Assembly: GCA_003149065.1 (NCBI GenBank)
Contig: QGFZ01000004.1
Span: 37,548-101,547, forward strand
From: Ruminococcaceae bacterium R-25
GTDB taxonomy: Bacteria; Bacillota; Clostridia; Saccharofermentanales; Saccharofermentanaceae
Direction: 5' to 3'
Length of the DNA: 64,000 nt
This document shows, in pieces, positions 16,939 to 24,027 of this stretch. The position numbers and the translations under genes were made by a program. The notes under the pieces are model-generated. The model had not been told where the DNA came from. It searched no databases and saw only the letters and a program-made list of their open reading frames with translations. Numbering within the stretch: the first letter of the stretch is position 1; each line of letters opens with the position of its first letter.

Positions 16939-17463
16939 ATGAATGACTTAGTAATGATAATCAAAAGAACAGTTGTCCCGAATTTTCTTAATATCAGGAC
17001 ATCGATAAAAGCCTACGACAGAGACGCCCTCTGCTGCGGCGCACCCTGCTGGCGCTGGGCCTACCACGCACTCCACTCCGCGGACAAGTGGTTCATCAAC
17101 CCCAATGTCTACGAGGAGCCTTCCTTCCACGAAGAAGGCATGGACAACCCGGACAATCCGACTTCAGTAGTGCTCTCCGACGAGCAGCTCCTTGAGTACC
17201 TGGATTCGGTAGAGAAGAAGACTCTGGACTATCTTGATTCTTTGTCTGATGACATGCTCTATGAATGTCCTGAAAACTGCCGCTTCACGCGCATGGAGTT
17301 AGTGCTGCGCCAGTACCGCCACCTGTCTTTCCACACGGGCATGTTAAACGGCCAGGTCGCCGTTGCCACAGGCAAGTTCCCCATGTGGGTATCTGACGCG
17401 GATAAGTTTATTGATGACGGCGTGTTCTTTGGAAGGTACCGCGAGGGGCCTACGAAGATCTGA
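16939..17463 (+). CDS. DinB-like four-helix protein
   Basis: A 174-residue soluble protein with His residues spaced as in the DinB/YfiT metal-binding superfamily: YHALHS near residue 40 and QYRHLSFHTGMLNG near residue 130. Members include thiol transferases and uncharacterised stress proteins, so the activity is open. The ATG at 16939 follows GGAGG by 8 bp and is preferred over ATG 16915, which overlaps the permease stop. Confidence 0.7.
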   Translation: MNDLVMIIKRTVVPNFLNIRTSIKAYDRDALCCGAPCWRWAYHALHSADKWFINPNVYEEPSFHEEGMDNPDNPTSVVLSDEQLLEYLDSVEKKTLDYLDSLSDDMLYECPENCRFTRMELVLRQYRHLSFHTGMLNGQVAVATGKFPMWVSDADKFIDDGVFFGRYREGPTKI

Positions 17464-17514
17464 CTTTTATTGATTGCGGCAGGAATTGATCAGCCCTTCA
17501 GCCTTGCAGTCCTT

Positions 17515-17557
17515 TCAGCCTTTCCCGGAGCGAAATTGATCAGCCTTTCCCGGAGCG
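17515..17557. repeat. Short tandem direct repeat
   Basis: TCAGCCTTTCCCGGAGCG occurs at 17515-17532 and again at 17540-17557 (25-bp period); a degenerate third copy starts near 17489. Confidence 0.7.
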
Positions 17558-17561
17558 GAAT

Positions 17562-17598
17562 TACGTACTAAATCGCGTTTTTTCGATTTTAGTACGTA
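17562..17598. repeat. Intergenic palindrome, TACGTACTAAA type, copy 1
   Basis: TACGTACTAAATCG (17562-17575) faces CGATTTTAGTACGTA (17584-17598). The same word recurs at 17742. The 504-bp gap 17464-17967 holds these repeats, a further hairpin (ATACCCC/GGGGTAT near 17803) and the tetR promoter; no gene is seen. Confidence 0.7.
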
Positions 17599-17741
17599 GG
17601 CGAGGGGGGTATATTGCGTGTTTTTCGTTGCAACAGGCAGCCGTGCAGGCCGGGTTACCGGATTTTTCGAGTTGTCAGGCAGCGAAAAATGGCCTGCTTA
17701 ACATCAAAAGCGCTCTTCAAGGATGAAGATGAAGCAAAACC

Positions 17742-17778
17742 TACGTACTAAAAATCCATTTTCGAGATTTAGTATGTA
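17742..17778. repeat. Intergenic palindrome, TACGTACTAAA type, copy 2
   Basis: TACGTACTAAAAATC (17742-17756) faces GATTTAGTATGTA (17766-17778). The arms use the same core word as copy 1, 180 bp away, with a loop again containing TTTTCGA. Confidence 0.65.
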
Positions 17779-17902
17779 ATTATGTTTGTAAAAATGCACA
17801 CATACCCCCTCGGGGTATATCCGGAGCACTGTTATTTACAACTCGAAAACAGCACTCTTCAAGCAAATTAGGGGAATATTCGGGCTCAAAGGCCCACCCG
17901 CC

Positions 17903-17931
17903 TTGACAACTCAACTCATGCAAATTAAAAT
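17903..17931 (+). promoter_or_regulatory. tetR promoter
   Basis: TTGACA (17903-17908), 17-bp spacer, TAAAAT (17926-17931). The -10 lies inside the operator palindrome. Confidence 0.75.
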
Positions 17932-17949
17932 GACACTGTGTCATTTTAA
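17925..17949. promoter_or_regulatory. TetR operator palindrome
   Basis: TTAAAATGACAC and GTGTCATTTTAA are perfect 12-bp arms around one central base. The palindrome covers the -10 and the start-point region of the tetR promoter, as expected for autorepression by the TetR protein encoded 19 bp downstream. Confidence 0.8.
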
Positions 17950-17967
17950 CAATGCGGAGGCCAATAA

Positions 17968-18645
17968 ATGCCCAAGGTAAGCGAAGAATACTACGAGAAA
18001 AAGCGCAGAGAGATCATCGATGCGGCTTACCGGGTGTGCGCCAGAAAGCCGATCACGTCCATAGACATGAAGGACATTATCGCAGAGACGGGCTTTTCGC
18101 ATGGTGTTATATACAGGTACTACAAAGACCTTGATGAGGTGTTTAAGGATCTGGTCATAACGATCAATTCAGAGAACAAGATCGACGAAAGGCTGGGTGA
18201 GATCCTCGCAAACGCTGACATTAAGAACTGGGAGCAGACTGTCTACGATATCTGCCAGATGCTTGCTGACTACATGAGAGAAGTCGGCACCGATATGCTC
18301 AAGGTGTCGATCTACGGCGACATGCTGGCAATGAGCGATCCTGAGCGCGCGATGAACATCGCAAAAAGATTGGGAAAGGACGAGCAGAGTCCGCTCCTTT
18401 ATGCGACGGAAGCCATGACGGAATTCCAAAATAAAGTTGTTAAGGAAAACGGGTTGGAGCCTACAACACAAGTCGATCAGATCATTCAGTTTTTTATCGT
18501 GAACTATCACGGGATCCAGTCCGGATATGTGCTGACCGAATGCTTTAAGGCTGAGCACATTGAAGGCAAATATAAGATCGATGACATGTACAGGAACCTT
18601 GCGACATCAGTAGTGCTCATGATGGGCGGAAAGGCGAAGAAATGA
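17968..18645 (+). CDS. TetR-family regulator
   Basis: The 225-residue product has an N-terminal TetR helix-turn-helix (REIIDAAYRVCARKPITSID, then DIIAETGFSHGVIYRYYKDLDEVF). The long C-terminal ligand domain is not recognised. GGAGG lies 7 bp before the ATG. The palindrome over its promoter suggests it represses itself and the two hydrolase genes that follow. Its last codons take part in the 38-bp duplication at 18609. Confidence 0.88.
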   Translation: MPKVSEEYYEKKRREIIDAAYRVCARKPITSIDMKDIIAETGFSHGVIYRYYKDLDEVFKDLVITINSENKIDERLGEILANADIKNWEQTVYDICQMLADYMREVGTDMLKVSIYGDMLAMSDPERAMNIAKRLGKDEQSPLLYATEAMTEFQNKVVKENGLEPTTQVDQIIQFFIVNYHGIQSGYVLTECFKAEHIEGKYKIDDMYRNLATSVVLMMGGKAKK

Positions 18646-18684
18646 TAGTAGTGCTCATGATGGGCGGAAAGGCGACAAAATGAT
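18609..18684. repeat. 38-bp tandem duplication over the tetR end and hydrolase start
   Basis: Positions 18609-18646 and 18647-18684 match at 36 of 38 bases. Each copy contains the tail AGTAGTGCTCATGATGGGCG and an ATGA. The first ATGA supplies the tetR stop, the second the hydrolase start. Confidence 0.9.
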
Positions 18685-19432
18685 CTTCCATACATTCGGA
18701 AATAAAGAGAACAAAGCTGTAGTGCTGATACACGGAATGCTTACGCCGTGGCAGATCTGGAACTATGCGTCGAAAAGATTTTCTAAAGATTACTATGTCA
18801 TTGTTCCTGAGCTTGATGCGCATACGGAAGTAACGCCCACGGTTTTCCATTCGATTGAAGAGGAGACCGCGAAGATACACGATTACATTATGGAAGAACT
18901 GAACGGAGAAGTATTTCTTCTTGCCGGCTTGTCGATGGGCGGAAGGATCGCTGCAACTCTTGCTAAAAGTGAAGACCTGAGCATCGAAAACCTGGTGCTT
19001 GACGGAGCGCCGCTGGCTAAGGTTAATGTTGTGTTGAAGGCAATAATGAAGTCGAACTATAAAACGATAATCATGAAGTCGAAAATGCACGATGCAAAGA
19101 TATTAGAGCAGGCAAAGAAAGATTTTCTGCCTGAGAACATGATCCCTTATTACATTAAGATCGCTGAGAACATGATCATGGTATCCGTGAATAACATAAT
19201 CGATTCAGTATTCTCGCGCTTCGATTATCCAAAATACAAAAGCGGCATGAAGATACTTTTCATGCATGGAACAAAAGGCAATGAATCATTATCAGCGAAG
19301 TGTGCGGTCAGAATGAAGGGAATAAATCCTCAGACTGAGATCAGATCTTTTGAAGGCCTGGCACACGCCGAGCTCGCATGCTTCAAGCCCGAACAGTGGT
19401 ATGAGGAAGTCAGGAGTTTTATAAGCGCATGA
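18680..19432 (+). CDS. Alpha/beta hydrolase
   Basis: The 250-residue product has the fold's oxyanion motif VVLIHGML, nucleophile elbow GLSMGGR (Ser near residue 95) and a C-terminal catalytic His candidate in GLAHAELA. A serine hydrolase, perhaps an esterase or lactonase; the substrate is unknown. The start lies in the second copy of the 38-bp duplication, whose GGAAAGG serves as ribosome site. It overlaps the next hydrolase gene by 4 bp. Confidence 0.82.
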   Translation: MIFHTFGNKENKAVVLIHGMLTPWQIWNYASKRFSKDYYVIVPELDAHTEVTPTVFHSIEEETAKIHDYIMEELNGEVFLLAGLSMGGRIAATLAKSEDLSIENLVLDGAPLAKVNVVLKAIMKSNYKTIIMKSKMHDAKILEQAKKDFLPENMIPYYIKIAENMIMVSVNNIIDSVFSRFDYPKYKSGMKILFMHGTKGNESLSAKCAVRMKGINPQTEIRSFEGLAHAELACFKPEQWYEEVRSFISA

Positions 19433-20265
19433 TCGACTACATCAGAGAAAACTTAAGCTACTACCCGATCTACTACAGGTTCCTGTTCAAGACGAAGAAG
19501 GAGTTTGCGCCGGAACGCGTGGATTACGGGAGCGATAAGGAACAGTATTTTCTGTACTACGAGCCTGCGAAAAAAGTCAGCGATAAGGTCGTTGTCTGGG
19601 TCCACGGCGGAGGCTGGAATGCAGGTAATCCGATGTTTTTTGATTATGTTGGACAGAACATGGCAAGGGCCGGTTACCGCTTTGTCTCAGTGGGCTACAG
19701 GCTGTCACCGAAGAATAAATATCCCGTGCAGATAGAAGACGTCTGCGTAGCGTTTAATGCCGCCATAAGATACATGAAGGAAAAGGGCATCGACACGTCG
19801 AAGATCGTCCTCTCAGGCCCTTCTGCGGGCGCTCATCTGTCGTCGATCATGTGCTTCAGCAGGAAAGTTCAGGAGCAGTATAAAGTCGATGTCTCAGACA
19901 TTATCGGTTATGTCGGTTTCGGAGGTCCGTACAGCTTCAGAGTTGGCCAGACTATGACATTGAAGATGCTTACGGGAATGCTTTTCGCGAAGGGCTATGA
20001 CAGGACTGAAGGCGAGCCTAGAGCACTTATGGATAAGAGCGGTATTCCGATGCTCCTGATACAGAGCAGGCACGACGGACTTATGGGATTCGAATGCGCC
20101 GAAGACTTTGCGGAAAAGGCAAAAGAGCTTGGCAACAAATACGAGATATATGAAGTCGAGGATAAGAGAAATACTCATTCGTGGTATACTGCGGGGTGTT
20201 TTCTTTTCGATCGCAGCGAAAATAAAACACTCGATAAATTTATGTCGTGGATAGAGGAATTATGA
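19429..20265 (+). CDS. Alpha/beta hydrolase fold-3 esterase
   Basis: A 278-residue protein of the hormone-sensitive-lipase-like group: oxyanion motif VWVHGGGW near residue 54, nucleophile GPSAGAH near residue 128, and a C-terminal His in RNTHSW. It probably hydrolyses short acyl or acetyl esters, perhaps on carbohydrates. It is coupled to the hydrolase upstream and the lipoprotein downstream through ATGA overlaps, so it belongs to the TetR-controlled operon. Confidence 0.85.
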   Translation: MIDYIRENLSYYPIYYRFLFKTKKEFAPERVDYGSDKEQYFLYYEPAKKVSDKVVVWVHGGGWNAGNPMFFDYVGQNMARAGYRFVSVGYRLSPKNKYPVQIEDVCVAFNAAIRYMKEKGIDTSKIVLSGPSAGAHLSSIMCFSRKVQEQYKVDVSDIIGYVGFGGPYSFRVGQTMTLKMLTGMLFAKGYDRTEGEPRALMDKSGIPMLLIQSRHDGLMGFECAEDFAEKAKELGNKYEIYEVEDKRNTHSWYTAGCFLFDRSENKTLDKFMSWIEEL

Positions 20266-20756
20266 GAATTAAAAGATTTAGCGCGCTTGTTCTGTGCGTG
20301 CTGATGGCGCTCCAGTTGTTCGGATGCGCACTGATAGAGAACATTAAGAACGATCCCAAAAATCTCGAAAAGCCTGACGCTGAGAAGATCTTCGAATACA
20401 TAAAAGACGAAGACATAGACAGCCTTTGTGAGCTGTTTTCGCCTGAGGTGAAGAAGAATCACGATCTTGAGAAAGAGTGGGAAGAGTTTTTCGAGAAGAT
20501 GGACGGAAAGGCCGTGTCTTATAAAAAGCTCAGCTTTCCGAACGAGGGCGTGGGCAAGGACGAGAACGGCGAAGTCTACAAGATGCATGTCGCCGTGAAC
20601 TACAACAGCGTAAAGACCGACAAGGGCACAGTTTACGAGCAGTTCGGATATCAGCACATAAGGGTCAGCGAGAGCGATCCTGATTCGGTAGGACTTCTGA
20701 CATTCACCATGCAGGATCCCGATACGGGCGAGTGGACTACCGTAGGCGAGCGGTAA
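20262..20756 (+). CDS. DUF5104-like lipoprotein
   Basis: A 164-residue lipoprotein; the signal peptide MRIKRFSALVLCVLMALQ ends at the lipobox LFGC. The IFEYIKDEDIDSLCELFSP segment and NTF2-like tail fit the DUF5104 family as I remember it. Start 20262 has AGAGGAAT and overlaps the esterase stop. Function unknown. Confidence 0.7.
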   Translation: MRIKRFSALVLCVLMALQLFGCALIENIKNDPKNLEKPDAEKIFEYIKDEDIDSLCELFSPEVKKNHDLEKEWEEFFEKMDGKAVSYKKLSFPNEGVGKDENGEVYKMHVAVNYNSVKTDKGTVYEQFGYQHIRVSESDPDSVGLLTFTMQDPDTGEWTTVGER

Positions 20757-20786
20757 TTAGCAATTATCAAAGTATTATGATACAAT
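20757..20786 (+). promoter_or_regulatory. Candidate promoter of the DUF3267-like gene
   Basis: TACAAT at 20781-20786 with a weak TTAGCA 18 bp upstream. Confidence 0.4.
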
Positions 20787-20846
20787 CTCGCGGTTGGAAT
20801 TTTGCGGGGCGGTTAGACACGCCCAAACATGAGGAGTTTACTTTAA

Positions 20847-21626
20847 ATGAGTGAAGAAAAAAATCAGGAGATGCTCGACCAGCTCCATGCTGCTGACGAA
20901 AAGGAAGCAGAGAAGGCTTCCGGAAAAGCATCCAAAGATAAGAAGGAAAAGTCCGTTAAGAACAGTGACGGACATGTGCTGACCGAAGCGGAAATAAAGC
21001 GCCAGAAGGCGTTTGACGAGAAGGAGAAAAAGCTCCTCGAAAAGGGCTATGTCAGAAAAGATATCCTGATCTCGGTCCTTACTGCCAATTTTGCAGGCAT
21101 TCTTTTGACTCTGCCTTTCGTCGGCCTGATGGCTCTGGGCTTTTATCTGAAAAACGGATTTCCCAATCTCGGAGAGATAATGCAGAACAGCCCGGTCATG
21201 TATTTTGTCGGACTTGGCATAGTAATAATCTCAACGATTCCGTTGGCTGTGCTTCACGAGAAGATCCACGGCTGGTTTTGGACGATCGGCGCAGAGAACG
21301 GCGCAAAGGACATCGAATTCGGCTTCATGAAGGAGACCCTCACGCCTTACTGCACATGCGCTTCGCCCCTTTCAAAGCCCATCTACATCTTAGGTTCCAT
21401 GATGCCCATGACGATCTTAGGCATCTTATTGGGAATAGTCAGCATCTTTACCGGTAGTTTTGTGTTGCTCCTTATCGCAGCACTTCAGACGATCGGCGGT
21501 GCGGGCGATATCCTGATCTCCTGCATGCTCCTCGTAAGAAAGACGAAGGGCAAGGATGTCGTTCTTTTAGATCACCCGACGAAGATCGGCCTCGTTTCTT
21601 TCGAGAAGGAAAAAGACGCGAAGTAA
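20847..21626 (+). CDS. Putative membrane zinc metalloprotease (DUF3267-like)
   Basis: The 259-residue protein has a charged, Lys/Glu-rich N-terminal 60 residues, then four hydrophobic segments. The second is followed by VLHEKIHGW, an HExxH zinc motif. A later segment has GGAGDILIS, whose Asp could be the third ligand as in DUF3267 and related intramembrane zincins. Substrate and physiological role unknown. The start has GAGGAG 10 bp upstream. A bidirectional terminator follows. Confidence 0.7.
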   Translation: MSEEKNQEMLDQLHAADEKEAEKASGKASKDKKEKSVKNSDGHVLTEAEIKRQKAFDEKEKKLLEKGYVRKDILISVLTANFAGILLTLPFVGLMALGFYLKNGFPNLGEIMQNSPVMYFVGLGIVIISTIPLAVLHEKIHGWFWTIGAENGAKDIEFGFMKETLTPYCTCASPLSKPIYILGSMMPMTILGILLGIVSIFTGSFVLLLIAALQTIGGAGDILISCMLLVRKTKGKDVVLLDHPTKIGLVSFEKEKDAK

Positions 21627-21644
21627 TTAACGGTTAATCACAAG

Positions 21645-21672
21645 AAAAGGGCCCCTGAATAATGGGCCTTTA
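21645..21672. terminator. Bidirectional terminator
   Basis: AAAAGGGCCC and GGGCCTTT form a hairpin between the convergent genes ending at 21626 and 21673. Confidence 0.7.
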
Positions 21673-22227
21673 TCATATCTTTTTATAAACTTTGTATATC
21701 GACTTCAAATCTGAGTCTTTCGGAGGTTCTATGTATTTGCCGTTCCTGAACAGTCCGGTCTTGATCTCGGTGACTGTGCCGCCGTCGGTGTGTCCTGCCT
21801 CGACAATGACGTAGCTGTCAAACGCATAGAGCTTTATCTGAATCTCACCGGTCCAGAAAACGCCCATCTTCCTTAAGTCCTTGATCAGTGTAGGCTTGTC
21901 GAAAGCCATTGCATCGGAAGGGTTTTGAGTATACACATAATCGGAAGGATTGCCGTTGGTGGATACTGCTTTGAAGGAATAAGTCTGGATGTTGATCTCC
22001 TTGTAATGGTTGGTTCTCTGGATCAGGTTATCGTAGCGGACTGTCTTGGCTGCCTTAACAGAGTTGCCGTCGAGTTCGAAGTAGGCTTCATCCTTAACAA
22101 GGCCCGAGATCTCCTGTGCTACCAGAAAATATGAAGGTTCCTTCTTTCCGCCGCAGGAACAGAACAATACGCACACAATAAACAGTATTGTGACAATGCT
22201 GATTATTCTGGCGATTTTTGTCCCCAT
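21673..22227 (-). CDS. Lipoprotein, unknown function
   Basis: The 184-residue product has a signal peptide with the lipobox LFCSC and no domain I recognise; the rest is beta-rich (YVIVEAGHTDGGTVTEIKTG). It follows the GH43 gene in the same direction by about 50 bp and may be co-transcribed. The stop is embedded in the bidirectional terminator. Confidence 0.6.
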   Translation of the reverse strand: MGTKIARIISIVTILFIVCVLFCSCGGKKEPSYFLVAQEISGLVKDEAYFELDGNSVKAAKTVRYDNLIQRTNHYKEINIQTYSFKAVSTNGNPSDYVYTQNPSDAMAFDKPTLIKDLRKMGVFWTGEIQIKLYAFDSYVIVEAGHTDGGTVTEIKTGLFRNGKYIEPPKDSDLKSIYKVYKKI

Positions 22228-22275
22228 ACAAACTCTCCCCTTAAATGCTATCGAAAATATATCATATTTTCTTTA

Positions 22276-23748
22276 TTATTCAAACATAAAGGTATCAAAA
22301 ACCGCTCTACTGTCGCTATTTTCGGTTGTGAACTCAAAATAGACCGCATGTTTTCCGGTGACTTTTTCAGAAAGATTGAAAACGATCTCCTTCGAATCTT
22401 CGGGAGCCTTGGTTTCAGCAACAACTTTTCCGTCATAAGTATCAAGGCGTATTGCCACCTTAAATTCTGCAGGAATGTCGCCTGTGAGGACAGCCTTTGA
22501 AGCGCCGTCTGCGCCGAAGTTAATGTACTTAAATCCGATCGTTGCGCCGCTCTGGATATCAACAACAGGAGCGGAATCGCCTTCGTAAACAGGCTGGACG
22601 TGAGCGACTCTGACACCCTCATTCGTGCCTTCTGCGTTGCCCTGGTACATGGGCTTTCCGAGGCCGTCGTACATGTGGCATGTGTAGCCTGCGGAAATTA
22701 CTGCAAATGCATCAAGGCCGTCAAGATAGAAGCCCTGTGATGTTGCATCGACTACGTCGGAGCTTACGGGCTCGCCGTTCTCATAAGTGATCTTGCCGAT
22801 ATAGATCTTGCCGTTCTTGCCCATTGCGATATCGACGGGCTCGACCATTGCCTGACGCGCATATTCGTTGCAGCCTGTCTGTCTGTGATAGAAAACATAC
22901 CACTGGTCCTTGACCTTCATGAGAGAGCCGTGGTTGTTGCCCCATTGGTATGTCATGATGCCGTTGCCGTCAGGTCCCGTGATGACTTCGCCGCCGTTGA
23001 AGCTGATATCGCCGCCTTCCTTATATTCGCCTAAAGGAGAGTCTGCCCACTTGTAGGACAAGAAGCCGTTGCAGCTTCCGAATACGCCGTTTGAAGGCTT
23101 CGGATATTCGTAACGCTTGGAATAGATCAGGACATATTTGCCGTTGATCTTTCTGGGGCTGGATGCTTCGAAAAAGCCGTCTTCGGGAATTACGTGGCCG
23201 TCGTCTTCCTTGATCCAGAAAGGCTTTGAGTGGCCCATGATGTGGTGTACGATCGTGTCCTTTTTGAGGGTAGCCATATCGTTATTGAGCTCGCCTGCGT
23301 GGGATTCGCAGAAACCCCAGAATGCATATGTCCTGCCGTCGTCATCGACAAGGATACCTGGATCGAATCCGAGCTCTGTCTTGACGGGATTTTCAAAAGG
23401 ACCCCAGGGGCACTTTGAAGTTACGAGCATGATCGATGAGCCTCTGTTCTCGGCTGCATACATGTAGAAAGTGTCGCCCTTCTGGACAACGTCAGGTGCA
23501 TAGAGGTCGCCGCCGTCAGATGCCGTGTAGCAGATGCCGTGGCATGTCCAGTTTGTGGGATCGTCAACGGGTGCCGACCATACGACATAATCAGGACCGC
23601 AGTAATCGGTCTTCTTTGTGTCGTGCGAACCGTAAAGATAGATCCTGGTCTCGCCCTGATATGTGAATACTCTGGGCTCTCCGTCCGGAACGTGTTCCCA
23701 CAAAGGCATATAAGGGTTTGCGCCTGTTACGATCTTTTTGTTTTCCAT
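22276..23748 (-). CDS. Glycoside hydrolase family 43 protein
   Basis: The 490-residue protein has a five-bladed propeller of GH43 type in residues 1-300: LYAPDVVQKGDTFYMYAA (transition-state Asp), FDPGILVDDDGRTYAFWG, and FFEASSPRKINGKYVLIYS (acid Glu). A C-terminal beta-sandwich follows (about 370-490). No signal peptide is seen, so it probably acts inside the cell on imported arabinose- or xylose-containing oligosaccharides. Start 23748 has TGAGGTG at 5-6 bp; an in-frame GTG at 23757 is less likely. Exact specificity cannot be read. Confidence 0.85.
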   Translation of the reverse strand: MENKKIVTGANPYMPLWEHVPDGEPRVFTYQGETRIYLYGSHDTKKTDYCGPDYVVWSAPVDDPTNWTCHGICYTASDGGDLYAPDVVQKGDTFYMYAAENRGSSIMLVTSKCPWGPFENPVKTELGFDPGILVDDDGRTYAFWGFCESHAGELNNDMATLKKDTIVHHIMGHSKPFWIKEDDGHVIPEDGFFEASSPRKINGKYVLIYSKRYEYPKPSNGVFGSCNGFLSYKWADSPLGEYKEGGDISFNGGEVITGPDGNGIMTYQWGNNHGSLMKVKDQWYVFYHRQTGCNEYARQAMVEPVDIAMGKNGKIYIGKITYENGEPVSSDVVDATSQGFYLDGLDAFAVISAGYTCHMYDGLGKPMYQGNAEGTNEGVRVAHVQPVYEGDSAPVVDIQSGATIGFKYINFGADGASKAVLTGDIPAEFKVAIRLDTYDGKVVAETKAPEDSKEIVFNLSEKVTGKHAVYFEFTTENSDSRAVFDTFMFE

Positions 23749-23776
23749 ATTATGCACCTCACTTTTTATAGATCAC

Positions 23777-23875
23777 TTATGACAGAATACCTTCTGAAAC
23801 GTACAGCATCAATACGCTGATTATATTTACTGCGAGAAGGATGAAGATATATTTTTTCAAGAATTTGATAACCAT
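23777..23875 (-). CDS. Possible 32-residue membrane peptide upstream of GH43
   Basis: The frame begins MVIKFLKKYIFILLAVNIIS, a basic start followed by one hydrophobic helix, and ends 28 bp before the GH43 start on the same strand. There is no Shine-Dalgarno site. Instead TATAAT lies 7 bp upstream of the ATG, so the transcript could be leaderless. The hydrophobic pattern favours a real peptide, but the length makes chance possible. Confidence 0.35.
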   Translation of the reverse strand: MVIKFLKKYIFILLAVNIISVLMLYVSEGILS

Positions 23876-23941
23876 ACCGAGAATTATACCTTATCACTTT
23901 TAAGAAAATAGGTGACAAAATCGTAATGTTAGGGGGACATA

Positions 23942-24003
23942 TTGACAAGTTAGCATGTGCTAACTATAATTCGGTTGACGGGTTAGCAATAGCTAACTAT
24001 AAT
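23942..24003 (+). promoter_or_regulatory. Two tandem promoters with operators in the spacers (feo)
   Basis: Promoter 1: TTGACA (23942), 17-bp spacer, TATAAT (23965). Promoter 2: TTGACG (23975), 17-bp spacer, TATAAT (23998). The spacers hold near-identical palindromes GTTAGCATGTGCTAAC and GTTAGCAATAGCTAAC. The two units are 33 bp apart. A DtxR/Fur-class metal-sensing repressor bound in the spacers would block both promoters; the repressor itself is not in the window. Confidence 0.85.
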
Positions 24004-24027
24004 GGTGCGCGAAAAGAGGGGCTCATA

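Noticed and set aside
23926..24027. Upstream ATG giving a longer FeoAB
   Set aside because: It lies before both promoters, lacks a ribosome site and would translate the operators.
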